The notes under the pieces are model-generated. The model ran no database searches. It was given only the letters and a program-made list of their open reading frames with translations, and had not been told where the DNA came from. A stretch of 64,000 nt of DNA, from NCBI RefSeq assembly GCF_004346035.1, contig NZ_SLZN01000002.1, positions 1-64,000 of the forward strand, written 5' to 3'. Origin of the DNA: Acidomonas methanolica. Its GTDB lineage: Bacteria > Pseudomonadota > Alphaproteobacteria > Acetobacterales > Acetobacteraceae. The translations under genes and the position numbers were made by a program. Shown one piece after another: positions 9,038-17,551 of the stretch; positions within the stretch are counted from its first letter, which is position 1, and each line of letters begins with the position of its first letter.

Positions 9038-9072
9038 TTTCTGCCCTGACCCCGACCGGCTCAGGACAGAAA
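9038..9072. promoter_or_regulatory. Inverted repeat, candidate relaxase-binding hairpin
   Basis: TTTCTGCCCTGA (9038-9049) and TCAGGACAGAAA (9061-9072) pair with one mismatch around an 11-base spacer. A smaller hairpin, AAACG/CGTTT (9070-9084), follows directly. Inverted repeats of this size flank nic in known oriTs, but no family nic consensus was found. Confidence 0.45.
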
Positions 9073-9428
9073 ACGAGCGCGTTTACGAGGCAAACCCGTA
9101 GCGGTTCCGGGAACAGGATTCTGGCCTGACAGAGACAATCAGCGAGACTCCTTTTTGCCTCCGGCGGGGAGCGGAGCGTGTGTCGGCAGCCCTCGGCTCC
9201 GCCTCGGTCGCGTCTTCGTATCCAACGCGAAAAGCAACCTCATCCACGGATCACCACGACATCCTCCACCCCGGTTCCGCAATCCGATTCCGACAATGAC
9301 ACGGCATAAACGGCGGCATCCTGCCAACCATTGCTGGAACAGGAATCAACGCCTTTCCGGAACCCGCTCCATGCGGGAATCGGAACTACGATCAGTGAAC
9401 AGAAACACCCATTCGAGGAACGGGAATC

Positions 9429-12400
9429 ATGTTCACCTGCACACCGCTGTCATCCGTCGAGTATTACATCGAGTCGGTCAACCAGGAACTGGTAAACCAG
9501 CCTGGTCTGGATGGATCGGAGTCTCACCCGCACCAGCACGGGATAATTCTTCCCGCCAATCGGAAACGCGGAGACTGGTCTGACCGCGACAGAGCCAGCT
9601 ATTATCTGGACAATGGAACCGGCGAGAAACCCGGCGTCTGGTGGACAAACGCTCGCGTCGAGGTGGGACAGGCATACCCATTTGTGATCGACGGCTCTCA
9701 GGTCGATTCAAAAGATTTCAGGAACCTCGCTGCCGGTCGTGATCCGCTCACCCAGGACATCCTTACCCAGAAGGGAAAGGAACACCGGGTCGGCTATGAT
9801 CTGCAATTTGCAGCGCCGAAAACGGTATCGGTTCTCTATGCCGCTGGGAACAGGGATCAACGCGATATTATGGAAGACGTGCAACAGGAAGCCGTCTTCA
9901 AGGCGTTGGAATACATACAGCAGAACGGCCTGATCGTAACGCGATGCGGGAAAAACGGGAAGGATCGGCAGACACCGGCGGAACTGATGGCGGGAACATT
10001 CCTGCACACAACCAGTCGCTCCGGTGACCCCCAGCTTCACACTCATGCGGTATTGCTGAACGTGTGCCGAAGAGCAGACGGCACGACAGGAACCATCGAC
10101 AATATGGAACTGCTGAAACACCAGCAGGAGATCGGCGCCATCTATCGTCTGGCCTTGATTGAGGGACTGGAACGCAGACTTGGCGTAACAGCGGTCAAGG
10201 ACAATCGGAACTTCCGTATCCTTGGCGTTTCGGAATCACTGGAACAGAAATTCTCAAAGCGCCGCGATGATATTGTCGCTGAAGCCAAAGAAATGGGAAT
10301 CGATACCGCGTCTCACAGGGATGCGGCGGAGAACATCTCGCGGAACACGCGGGGGTCAAAGGATGACCTGCCGACACGGGCGGAACTGAACGAGCGTTGG
10401 GACAGGGAAATCCGCGAAGAGGGATGGACAAGGGAATCGATATGGGAATCGGCTCTGGCTGCGACGGCGGACAAAGCTGCTCGTCCATCCGACAGCAAGA
10501 CAGCATTTGAACGCGCCCTTGAGCAACTGACATCTACCGAGACCGTCATTGACGACCGGCATCTCATCGGGACAATCCTTGAACACTGTCAGGGACGTTC
10601 GATCACGGTCGATGCAGCGATTGCTATGGCAGTCGCTTCACGCAATTCGGAACGCCTGATCGAACTGACCGGGAACGACAAGACGGCGACACGGGAACTC
10701 TCCTACGCGACGCCCGAGATGATCGACATGGAACGCCAGATCGTGCGTGTCGCAATCAAACGCAAGGGTGAAGGGCAATGGGTTCCTGACAACCTGATCG
10801 AAGCGGCGATTGCACGAAAAGGAACTATCTCCGACGAACAGGCGGAACTGGTCAGGCACGCCCTGAACAGGGACGGCATCTCCGTAGTCGAAGGCTCGGC
10901 GGGAACAGGAAAGTCATTCTCCCTGGGAACGGCTGCCGAGGCCGCTCGGGACGCCGGCCTTCGTGTATGGGTAACCGCACCCAGCCACCAGGCGGTATCG
11001 GTCATCGCCAAGGACACGGACACGGATCAGACTCAATCCGCTGTCCTTAGGTCATTCCTGAACCGCATTTCTGATCCCGAACACAAACAGCGAATCAGGC
11101 TGACGCGCGGTGATGTGGTAATCGTCGATGAGGCCGGCATGACCGGCACACAGGAACTGAATGAACTGCTCCGGGAGACAGCGAAAGCGGGAGCAAAGGT
11201 AATTCTTTCCGGCGACACCCGGCAACTCAAACCTGTGGCACCAGGGTCACCTCTCCGGCTGATTTCGGAAACAATCGGCACGGAACGCATAAACCAGATC
11301 AGGCGACAGAAAGTGGAATGGCAGAGACGGGCCAGTCAGCACTTCGCTTCAGGCGATGTGGAACAGGCGGTCAATGCTTATGCCAGTCATGATCGCATCA
11401 TCATCGGTGAAGGTCAGGGACTGAGAAACATGTTGATTGAGGACTACCTCAAGGACGTTCGAAGGAACCCGACCGGGACAAGGCTGGTGCTGGCCCGGAC
11501 ACATAATGAAGTCAAAGCGCTGAACACCGACCTGCGGAATCTTCTGCGGCAGGAGGGACAGATTGCGGGGTCTGATATTGATGTTGACGCACTGAGCCGG
11601 GGACAGAAGCCCAAGGCAGGATCGTTGTCCCTCGCAGTAGGCGACCGGTTGATCTTCGGCGAGAACATCCGGGCCGGCGGGAACACGGTCAGGAACAATG
11701 ACACGGCGACAGTGAAGGCCGTCTGTCGAGACAATACCGACGGCGAACCGGTTGTCACCCTGGCCTTCGATCGCGGCTTTGAGGTGACAACGCGCTGGTC
11801 TGAGATGGAACGGCTTTCGAGGTCTTCGGGGAACGAGCCGGATACACGCCCGATCCGCGTCCAGCATAGTTATGCGGTCACCATCCATTCAGCCCAGGGT
11901 GCCAGTGTGAATAGGTCTTATGTGCTGAACGCCGCCGGGATGGATCGCGAAAGTCTTTATGTAGGCATGACGCGCCACAAGGAAGATTGCTACCTTTATA
12001 CTGACGTGACGCGCATCGGAATCAACGTCAGGGACAATCGGATCAGGCGCGACGGCGTGAAGGCCCAAATCAGCAATCAGGGCAAGCTGGAGGCCCCCGA
12101 TGCTCAGGATCGGGACGATGCTGGAGACAGGGTGAACCGGGAAACCGTCATCCGCCAAATCATCTATGAGGGACAGCAGTCGCGCTCAAAAGGGAACGCG
12201 GCAGACTTCAGTGTGGATCGGATGGCATGGGCGTTTTCACGGACTGCCCATGACGCCGTCCAGGGCGACATCGACCGCCGTCGTGTGATGCAGGAGAGAA
12301 TTCGCGAAGAAGGGCCGTCTGAAGCGCAGCGGGCGGAGGATATGAAAGACGCATGGTCTGAGACAGCCGAGAAGAAGGCGAAGGTCGATAAGGGTGACGT

Positions 12401-12533
12401 GCTGGAGGTGAAGCCCGACGATAAGGCGGCAAAGGCCGAGAAGGAAGCGGCTGAGCGGATGGCGGCAGAGGCGCGGCGGCGGGCTGAGGAAGAGGCCAGA
12501 AGGCGCGAGGCCGGGCGGGGTATGAGCCGATGA
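9429..12533 (+). CDS. mobF: MobF-family conjugative relaxase-helicase (TrwC/TraI type)
   Basis: A 1034-residue protein that would nick oriT, stay linked to the 5' end of the strand and unwind it. The relaxase domain (about 1-310) has tyrosine pairs at Y12-Y13 (SSVEYYIESVN) and Y58-Y59 (RASYYLDNG) and the metal-binding cluster HTHAVLLN near residue 202. The RecD/TraI-like helicase follows: Walker A GSAGTGKS (about 487), Walker B VVIVDEAGM (about 563), GDTRQLKPV, TIHSAQGAS and LYVGMTRHKED (about 843). The tail is charged and helical (KAEKEAAERMAAEARRR). GAGGAACGGG precedes the ATG. It faces away from the ParA-like genes; the coupling protein lies 5.8 kb downstream. Length and domain order match the family, and nothing suggests truncation. 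Confidence 0.96.
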   Translation: MFTCTPLSSVEYYIESVNQELVNQPGLDGSESHPHQHGIILPANRKRGDWSDRDRASYYLDNGTGEKPGVWWTNARVEVGQAYPFVIDGSQVDSKDFRNLAAGRDPLTQDILTQKGKEHRVGYDLQFAAPKTVSVLYAAGNRDQRDIMEDVQQEAVFKALEYIQQNGLIVTRCGKNGKDRQTPAELMAGTFLHTTSRSGDPQLHTHAVLLNVCRRADGTTGTIDNMELLKHQQEIGAIYRLALIEGLERRLGVTAVKDNRNFRILGVSESLEQKFSKRRDDIVAEAKEMGIDTASHRDAAENISRNTRGSKDDLPTRAELNERWDREIREEGWTRESIWESALAATADKAARPSDSKTAFERALEQLTSTETVIDDRHLIGTILEHCQGRSITVDAAIAMAVASRNSERLIELTGNDKTATRELSYATPEMIDMERQIVRVAIKRKGEGQWVPDNLIEAAIARKGTISDEQAELVRHALNRDGISVVEGSAGTGKSFSLGTAAEAARDAGLRVWVTAPSHQAVSVIAKDTDTDQTQSAVLRSFLNRISDPEHKQRIRLTRGDVVIVDEAGMTGTQELNELLRETAKAGAKVILSGDTRQLKPVAPGSPLRLISETIGTERINQIRRQKVEWQRRASQHFASGDVEQAVNAYASHDRIIIGEGQGLRNMLIEDYLKDVRRNPTGTRLVLARTHNEVKALNTDLRNLLRQEGQIAGSDIDVDALSRGQKPKAGSLSLAVGDRLIFGENIRAGGNTVRNNDTATVKAVCRDNTDGEPVVTLAFDRGFEVTTRWSEMERLSRSSGNEPDTRPIRVQHSYAVTIHSAQGASVNRSYVLNAAGMDRESLYVGMTRHKEDCYLYTDVTRIGINVRDNRIRRDGVKAQISNQGKLEAPDAQDRDDAGDRVNRETVIRQIIYEGQQSRSKGNAADFSVDRMAWAFSRTAHDAVQGDIDRRRVMQERIREEGPSEAQRAEDMKDAWSETAEKKAKVDKGDVLEVKPDDKAAKAEKEAAERMAAEARRRAEEEARRREAGRGMSR

Positions 12534-12557
12534 CCCTCAGCCGGGCTTAGGGTCATC
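12529..12557. terminator. Hairpin between convergent genes
   Basis: GATGACCCT and AGGGTCATC form a perfect 9-bp stem with an 11-base loop, overlapping the relaxase stop. No T-run follows on either strand, so its terminator role is uncertain. Confidence 0.45.
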
Positions 12558-12582
12558 ATGATGAGCGGAGGCTCCGGCGCTG

Positions 12583-13359
12583 TCAGATGGACGGCGTCGG
12601 GCCGGGAGATGGCTTCTGACCAGATGACGGTTCAGGCTCAATCACCAGTGGCTTGAGCCTGCTCACTTCATTCAGGCACAGATCGATTGCAGCGGCTGAG
12701 AGACGATGCTCATGACCGGGACGCGGGCTGATGACCGCATGTGCCTGAGCTTCGTATGCCGGGCGCATCGCATGAAGGCGGGCTTCAAGCTGTTCGATGA
12801 TGTCCGGCTGGGCCTTGAAGACCTCGACCGCCGGGTTCAGGACATCGGGCGACCATTCCAGGGCGGCGGCCAGATCGAACACATCGCGCGGCTTGAACGC
12901 ATGCCGGCGATACAGGATTTTTCGTGCAAGAATCTCGGTCGGTAATTCGACGTTAATGATCCGATCACCATCCGTTCCGCTGTATGCAAGGCCGGACTGG
13001 GTGAAGATGTCGTCAAGCGTCATCCCCCGTGTCGGATCGCGGGTCAGGGGCGGCGGCGTCAGGAAATCGATTTCGCCATCGGCCAATTCCAGCTTCAGGT
13101 AATAGCCGGGAAACTGGCTCTTCCCGGACGCCCCCAGGACACGTTTCGTCTCGGCACAGAACTGGGAAGTCAGATGGATGAGCGATCCGCGTGTAAAGAT
13201 GTCAATGTCGTAGCTGATCCTGTGATCCAGCCAGATCGCCAGGGCTGTTCCGCCACCGAATGTCCAGTCGTTGTGTCCGGCGGCGTCAAGGATACTGATC
13301 GCTTCAGGGAGCAGATCATACCATCTCGAACCCTGCCATCTCTGTGATCCATCTTCCAT
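12583..13359 (-). CDS. AbiEii/AbiGii-type nucleotidyltransferase toxin-like protein
   Basis: A 258-residue member of the AbiEii nucleotidyltransferase family. The signature GGGTALAIWLDH followed by SYDIDIF (residues about 35-56) supplies the Gly-rich loop and the two metal-binding aspartates. The RK-type helix KILYRRHAFKPRDVFDL also fits. In known AbiE systems the toxin modifies RNA substrates such as tRNA and is neutralised by AbiEi. Here the start overlaps the upstream 113-aa gene by 44 bases, a typical toxin-antitoxin layout. The C-terminus is Pro/Ser-rich. The role as an element-stabilising or phage-defence module is inference. Confidence 0.85.
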   Translation of the reverse strand: MEDGSQRWQGSRWYDLLPEAISILDAAGHNDWTFGGGTALAIWLDHRISYDIDIFTRGSLIHLTSQFCAETKRVLGASGKSQFPGYYLKLELADGEIDFLTPPPLTRDPTRGMTLDDIFTQSGLAYSGTDGDRIINVELPTEILARKILYRRHAFKPRDVFDLAAALEWSPDVLNPAVEVFKAQPDIIEQLEARLHAMRPAYEAQAHAVISPRPGHEHRLSAAAIDLCLNEVSRLKPLVIEPEPSSGQKPSPGPTPSI

Positions 13360-13657
13360 TTTCAGTCTCCGTCACGTCGAGGCCGAAGGGGCGGATGCGT
13401 TCCATAGCGGCTTTCAATTCATTGTAACTGAACACCCGGCGAGAGACGAGATTTGAGATGGTCGGCCCAGGGACTTCATCAATCAACGCGGCGATACGGA
13501 CAGCGGCATGGAGGTCGGGATGTGCGCTGAGGACATAATCAACCATGTCTTCGAGCGGCGTCTCGACGGGAAGCGGCGCGTTGACGGTCTTCAGCGCGGC
13601 CCGGAGCCAGGCGCGGCCGTCCGGGTCGGCCAGGCGGTTCGATGCTGCGATTGTCAT
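13316..13657 (-). CDS. Partner (antitoxin candidate) of the AbiEii-like toxin, 113 aa
   Basis: The ATG at 13657 is chosen over the longer frame because GGGAGGA lies just before it. The 113-residue product is mostly helical, with no obvious AbiEi winged helix and no DNA-binding motif I can name. It precedes and overlaps the toxin-like gene, as antitoxins do. It is far shorter than classical AbiEi (about 200 residues), so the partner is either an unusual antitoxin or a different regulator. A TATACA box at 13698-13693 (minus) could be the promoter, with the 9-bp repeat cluster beginning about 50 bp further upstream. Confidence 0.65.
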   Translation of the reverse strand: MTIAASNRLADPDGRAWLRAALKTVNAPLPVETPLEDMVDYVLSAHPDLHAAVRIAALIDEVPGPTISNLVSRRVFSYNELKAAMERIRPFGLDVTETENGRWITEMAGFEMV

Positions 13658-13749
13658 GCCGTCCTCCCGTGCCGGTTGGGGGTAATAGGGAGTGTATAGC
13701 ACGGCCAGGGCGGGGAGGAGAACGGTGGTGTTGGTGCAGAGACATGCAG

Positions 13750-14117
13750 CTAACCACCCTTTGGACTGGCCGAGGTGGTTAGTAACCACCCTGGATGAGA
13801 CGGGGTGGCTATCACATTATACAGCAATATCAATGAGATAACGGCATCTAACCACCCTAACCAACCTAACCAACCTGTTTTACGAGGATGTTTGTGGTGA
13901 GACGTAAATATGCGCGGATCGGCTCTGACCGGGGCGGATGGAAGGCGGGCGGGCGCGGGAGGAATGGGAAAAGTGTCGCGCGTGATAATAATATATGAAA
14001 ATTGGTTGGTTAGGGTGGTTAGGTTGGTTAGTGGCCGGAAAAGTGGCGGAAATCAGCCGTTTTTTGCTAACCACCCTATATCGTCAAGGGTGGTTAGTTG
14101 AAGTGGAGGGTGGTTAG
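13750..14117. repeat. Cluster of 9-bp iteron-like repeats (TAACCACCC family)
   Basis: Eleven copies of TAACCACCC/TAACCAACC in both orientations. Plus: 13750-13760, 13783-13792, a tandem trio 13849-13876, and 14067-14077. Minus: 13773-13782, a tandem trio 14004-14030, 14087-14097 and 14107-14117. The trios mirror each other: the left is one CACCC unit then two CAACC units, the right has the CACCC unit in the middle. Local palindromes occur at 13774-13790 (8-bp arms) and 14067-14097 (perfect 11-bp arms). No gene is seen in the 368 bp. It could be a replication or partition site, or an operator region for the toxin pair. Confidence 0.85.
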
Positions 14118-14165
14118 CCCCGGCAGAAGGGGGAGATCGAAACACTTCGAAGGGGTTCTGACAGT

Positions 14166-14345
14166 CTGAAGGGGGGTCTCCGAAGGAGTGATGGGCATGG
14201 CGAGGCTCCGCCTCGCGGGCGGTTGCGACGACATGAGTGTTTCGATCCACCATCATCCGTCTCGGACTTCTCTTACCGTCGAACCACCCCCAGGCCGGGC
14301 GGAGCGCGGCACTTCACCCAGCGCCCTTCGCGCCCCCCTTCAGCT
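14166..14345. repeat. Intergenic repeat unit with inverted ends
   Basis: The unit starts with CTGAAGGGGGG and ends with CCCCCCTTCAG. It contains CGAGGCTCCGCCTCG (14201-14215), a 6-bp stem. The left two thirds (to about 14272) match 27550-27655 closely, sharing CCGAAGGAGTG, AGTGTTTCGA, CCACCATCATC and TCTCGGACTTCTC. No gene is seen here. Confidence 0.65.
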
Positions 14346-14394
14346 TGCCACGTAAAGATCACCGCCCTCGGGGTGCCGCCCCGGCTCAGAGCAA

Positions 14395-14428
14395 AGAAAA
14401 ACCCCTGCCCAATATCAGGGCAGAGGCC
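14395..14428 (-). terminator. Rho-independent terminator of tpsB
   Basis: On the minus strand CTCTGCCCT and GGGCAGGGG flank a short loop (GATATT) and are followed by TTTTTCTTTG. It lies just after the tpsB stop at 14462. Confidence 0.88.
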
Positions 14429-14461
14429 ATTCAGATCAAATAGAAGGCGGCAGTCCTCCCC

Positions 14462-16216
14462 TCAGAACCCCACAGTCAACGCAACATTCCCGAAGCCGCC
14501 TTTATTCCCATACCCCTCATCCCGTCGCTCCTCCGGCATCCCCCTCAACCGCCATCCCACATTGAACGACACGCTCAGGTAATCCCTGATCTTCAGCTTC
14601 GCATCGACCCCGACACTCGCCAGGTCGAGACCATTCACCCCCTGCGGAATCTTCTTCACCTGCGAAACATGCCCATAATCGACGAACACCCCGACCTGTT
14701 CGGTATCCCACCCATTGAAAACACTCCAAGCCGGCGAGTGCAGTTCATTCTGAACCGTCACCCCCTGCGAGCCATACGCCGAACTCGTGAAATACCCCCG
14801 CGTCGTGTAAAGCCCGCCCAGGCCGATCTGGTTCGAATACATCAAATTCGACGACGAAACCTGTCCGACCGCGTCCATCGACCAGGACATTCCCCACGGC
14901 AAATACGTCAGCCTCGAAAGCGACATGGTGTCATAGACATACCACGCCGAAGCCCCCGGCACGATGACATCCATGGCTTTCCGGCTATTCCCCCTGGTCA
15001 ATCCGCCCGGCGAAAACGTCAGTGTGTTCCTGAATGTCGTCTGGCCCCACTTGTCCGTCTCTGTCAGCAGATACGAGATCGGAAACTGCGCGACATCCGC
15101 ATTTCCCGCGTAAACATTGACCCCGCCAAACTCGATCGAGTTGTTCGTCGTCTTGTAGTCAAACCCGCCCGAAATCTGCTGGCGGATCAGGACATCCCCC
15201 ACGAAGAACGGCCGGAAATCGTGCAGATAACGAAATGACGCCTGCCCGGAATGGCCTTTCTCCGTCATGTGGATCATACCGACCGCGCTGCCCATCGTGA
15301 TCTCGGGACGCTCCCACGCATAATCTCCGAAAATCTGAATTTTGTCTCGCCACGGGAGCGTCATCGAGTAATTGATTGCATGAGCCGAGTATCGCTCAGA
15401 GACAGCGTGGGTGAACTGATATGACAGCACCCCGTCAAGTGGCAGGTTCCCGACCGCCCCACCAACAAACCATTCCTGGCGGCCCAGTATCGGCGTCCCG
15501 CCCGTGTCGAAGCCAGCATAACCCCGCACAGGCAGATGATCCGTGACCTTGAGCGTCACATCGCTCTGTCCGCGCTCTCCTCCCGGCGATGCAACGGCCA
15601 CGGCTGACCGAAACGGGTTGTCGTTGAGCCGGTCAAGCGCCTCCTGCTGCCTGCCGAGCGTCATTCTCTGCCCGGCACGCAAGCCCGCGATCTGGATCAG
15701 ATCAGGCGTCGAGAACCACCTGTTCCCCGTCACGCTCACATGGTTCAAGGAATACTCGTCAACGATGATCTTGAGATACCCGCTGCTGATCTTCTGGGCC
15801 GGGATAGAGACGAAAACGTAAGGCCGGCCAGCGTGGCGATACTCTTTATATATGGTGTCCACCACGGCGTTGATGTCCGCCATCGTCAGCGGCTTGCCTA
15901 TCCGGTCATTCATGCCCCTCGTAAACGCCCGATTCCTCAGTGTGTCATCGACGCCCCGGCCAATGAATACGCCGTCAGGCACGCCACCTCCTGAACCCGG
16001 CGGCAGGATCGCAATCCCCATGAGCCGCTTCGCCCCGACCTTGTCGCTGTCAGGCAACAGATTCCGCGTCTCAACCGGCGCGTTCGTCAGCGCCGGACGG
16101 CCCTCATCCATCTCGTGTGGCGCGACACGGTTATATGCCTGAGCGTGGGCATTTGACGAAATGCCAGCAATCAATGCGACAGCAGACACAGTCATCATCA
16201 GATGGCGGACAATCAT
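14462..16216 (-). CDS. TpsB-type outer-membrane transporter (ShlB/FhaC/HecB family)
   Basis: A 584-residue outer-membrane protein that would export the TpsA partner. It has a signal peptide (about 1-26, ending NAHAQA), a periplasmic POTRA region (about 60-225, including YRHAGRPYVFVSIPAQ) and a 16-strand barrel. The conserved L6 loop motif is present as TTRGYF. The C-terminus ends in Phe after a typical alternating strand (GNVALTVGF). CGGAG lies 9 bases before the ATG. The only TpsA in the window is at 713-5956 on the same strand, separated by the relaxase and toxin genes, although TPS pairs are usually adjacent. It is monocistronic, closed by a clear terminator. Confidence 0.94.
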   Translation of the reverse strand: MIVRHLMMTVSAVALIAGISSNAHAQAYNRVAPHEMDEGRPALTNAPVETRNLLPDSDKVGAKRLMGIAILPPGSGGGVPDGVFIGRGVDDTLRNRAFTRGMNDRIGKPLTMADINAVVDTIYKEYRHAGRPYVFVSIPAQKISSGYLKIIVDEYSLNHVSVTGNRWFSTPDLIQIAGLRAGQRMTLGRQQEALDRLNDNPFRSAVAVASPGGERGQSDVTLKVTDHLPVRGYAGFDTGGTPILGRQEWFVGGAVGNLPLDGVLSYQFTHAVSERYSAHAINYSMTLPWRDKIQIFGDYAWERPEITMGSAVGMIHMTEKGHSGQASFRYLHDFRPFFVGDVLIRQQISGGFDYKTTNNSIEFGGVNVYAGNADVAQFPISYLLTETDKWGQTTFRNTLTFSPGGLTRGNSRKAMDVIVPGASAWYVYDTMSLSRLTYLPWGMSWSMDAVGQVSSSNLMYSNQIGLGGLYTTRGYFTSSAYGSQGVTVQNELHSPAWSVFNGWDTEQVGVFVDYGHVSQVKKIPQGVNGLDLASVGVDAKLKIRDYLSVSFNVGWRLRGMPEERRDEGYGNKGGFGNVALTVGF

Positions 16217-16827
16217 TTGCGTGTTCTCCGAAGCCGAACCGCGACAACCGCAGTTCCAATATGGGCTTTTCAGAGAATTTTAATTCGCCCGGTCGCAATG
16301 ATCCGGTCTGCCCCAGGCTCGCCCAGCCTTCATTCAGAGCATTGCTGGGCAATGTCGTTATATATCAAACACATATACGGAATACCCCGGAAGGGACAAC
16401 GGGAATCCGACGGGAATCAGAAGCATCCGATTCCTAAATTTCCCCGTTGAAGGCATATTTTTTCGGAACACGGGAATCATCGAGAATCCTCCCCGGAACC
16501 ATCCGGGAATCAACAGGAATCGTATCTCCCCGACAGCCAGAAAACCGCAGAAAACCGCCAGAGGCGCGGCGAGCGTCGCCATTCCTGACCAATCCGATTC
16601 CTAGCTGCGCGATGTCCCTCAAATTATTTCGCGTCAAGGCATCCGTGAAGAATACTCTTATTTTTCAATGTGTTATCTTGCTGTTCAGATATTTCCTGTC
16701 TCAGTCATCTCTTTTCCGCAACGTCCTCGCCCATTGCTGCCCCACATTGCTGCGCGATGCACGAAAATATGGTAATCTAACAGTGACGGCGATGCGATCC
16801 CTGCTTCGCCAAATCCGGAGACATCCT
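16217..16827. promoter_or_regulatory. Divergent intergenic region with GGAATC cluster
   Basis: A 611-bp gap between tpsB and the rightward operon. GGAATC occurs seven times in 200 bp: 16402, 16413, 16473, 16506 and 16516 on the plus strand, 16429 and 16596 on the minus. Several are extended to CGGGAATCA. Each contains GAATC, a form of the alphaproteobacterial CcrM site GANTC. AT-rich DNA at 16650-16790 probably holds the rightward promoter. No gene is credible before 16828. Confidence 0.65.
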
Positions 16828-17547
16828 ATGCAGGAGTTCCAAAAGTTGATCACACCCGGCCATGTCGCCGGGCACCGGGCCAGGGCGGCGCTGATGCCGT
16901 TCTATGCCCCGGCATGCGTCGCTTACGGCGCCGGTATCGTCCTTGCCGTTTGTGCGATCTCGGGCGTGGGCGGCAGCACCCTGGCAATGCCGGCATGGTT
17001 CGACCGTGCCTTCACAGCGGACGAGGCTGTCTATCAGCGTGCAGCCGAAGCCAAGGCGCAGGCTGCCATGAAGGCGGCGGAAGACCGGGCGGAGGCGGAA
17101 CGCAAAGCCGCTGAAGCGAAGGCTCAGGCCCAGACGGCCGCGACTGCGTCAGCCCCCGCCATTGCCTCGGCATCCGCCCCGGCCACGATGCCGGTTCCGG
17201 CCGCCCCCGTCGCACCGGTTGCTTCGGCTTACACGCCGTCGCCTGTTCTGCTCAAAGCCGCGTCAGAGATCGCAGCGATGCACCCGCCGAAGACGCCGGC
17301 TGAAGGCATCCAGGCGAATATCGAGATCGATGCGCTGATCACGAACATCGTCAACGGCGACAAGGCCGTCAGTGACCGCGTCGTGGCCGGCTATGGCTCG
17401 TGCAGCAAACAGGCCGACGCGATTGGCGAGAGGGCCGTGGCTGAATCGCCCGATCACAGGGCCAGCCCCGAAGCGCAACTGAGGCAACTGGACTTCCGCC
17501 GCACTTGCGTCGGCGCCTTGCTCAACAGCCTGACCGAGAAGGAATAA
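16828..17547 (+). CDS. Hypothetical membrane-anchored Ala-rich protein, 239 aa
   Basis: The ATG at 16828 has GGAG 8 bases upstream and is preferred over a long frame open from 16447. One hydrophobic segment (about residues 27-50, APACVAYGAGIVLAVCAISG) anchors the protein. A charged helical stretch follows (about 67-100, AAEAKAQAAMKAAEDRAEAE), then an Ala/Pro-rich linker and a C-terminal globular part with two Cys (YGSCSKQ and RRTCVGA) that could pair in the periplasm. It leads a plus-strand run with a lipoprotein, a tiny membrane protein and the coupling protein, so a role in transfer is plausible but unproven. Confidence 0.7.
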   Translation: MQEFQKLITPGHVAGHRARAALMPFYAPACVAYGAGIVLAVCAISGVGGSTLAMPAWFDRAFTADEAVYQRAAEAKAQAAMKAAEDRAEAERKAAEAKAQAQTAATASAPAIASASAPATMPVPAAPVAPVASAYTPSPVLLKAASEIAAMHPPKTPAEGIQANIEIDALITNIVNGDKAVSDRVVAGYGSCSKQADAIGERAVAESPDHRASPEAQLRQLDFRRTCVGALLNSLTEKE

Positions 17548-17551
17548 CCCC

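Larger units (their letters stand above)
8531..9428. other. Non-coding oriT-like region between the accessory genes and the relaxase
   Basis: About 0.9 kb with no credible gene, lying between divergent transfer genes. From left to right it holds a TATACT box (8581-8576, minus), a tract nearly free of G (8741-8870), a 16-bp palindrome (8974-8989), an inverted repeat GTCGGG/CCCGAC (9006-9034), a 12-bp imperfect inverted repeat (9038-9072), a GC-rich hairpin (CCTCGGCTCCGCCTCGG at 9191-9207) and four GGAATC motifs leading to the relaxase start. MobF relaxases nick beside small inverted repeats in just such a gap. The nic site itself could not be identified. Confidence 0.55.
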
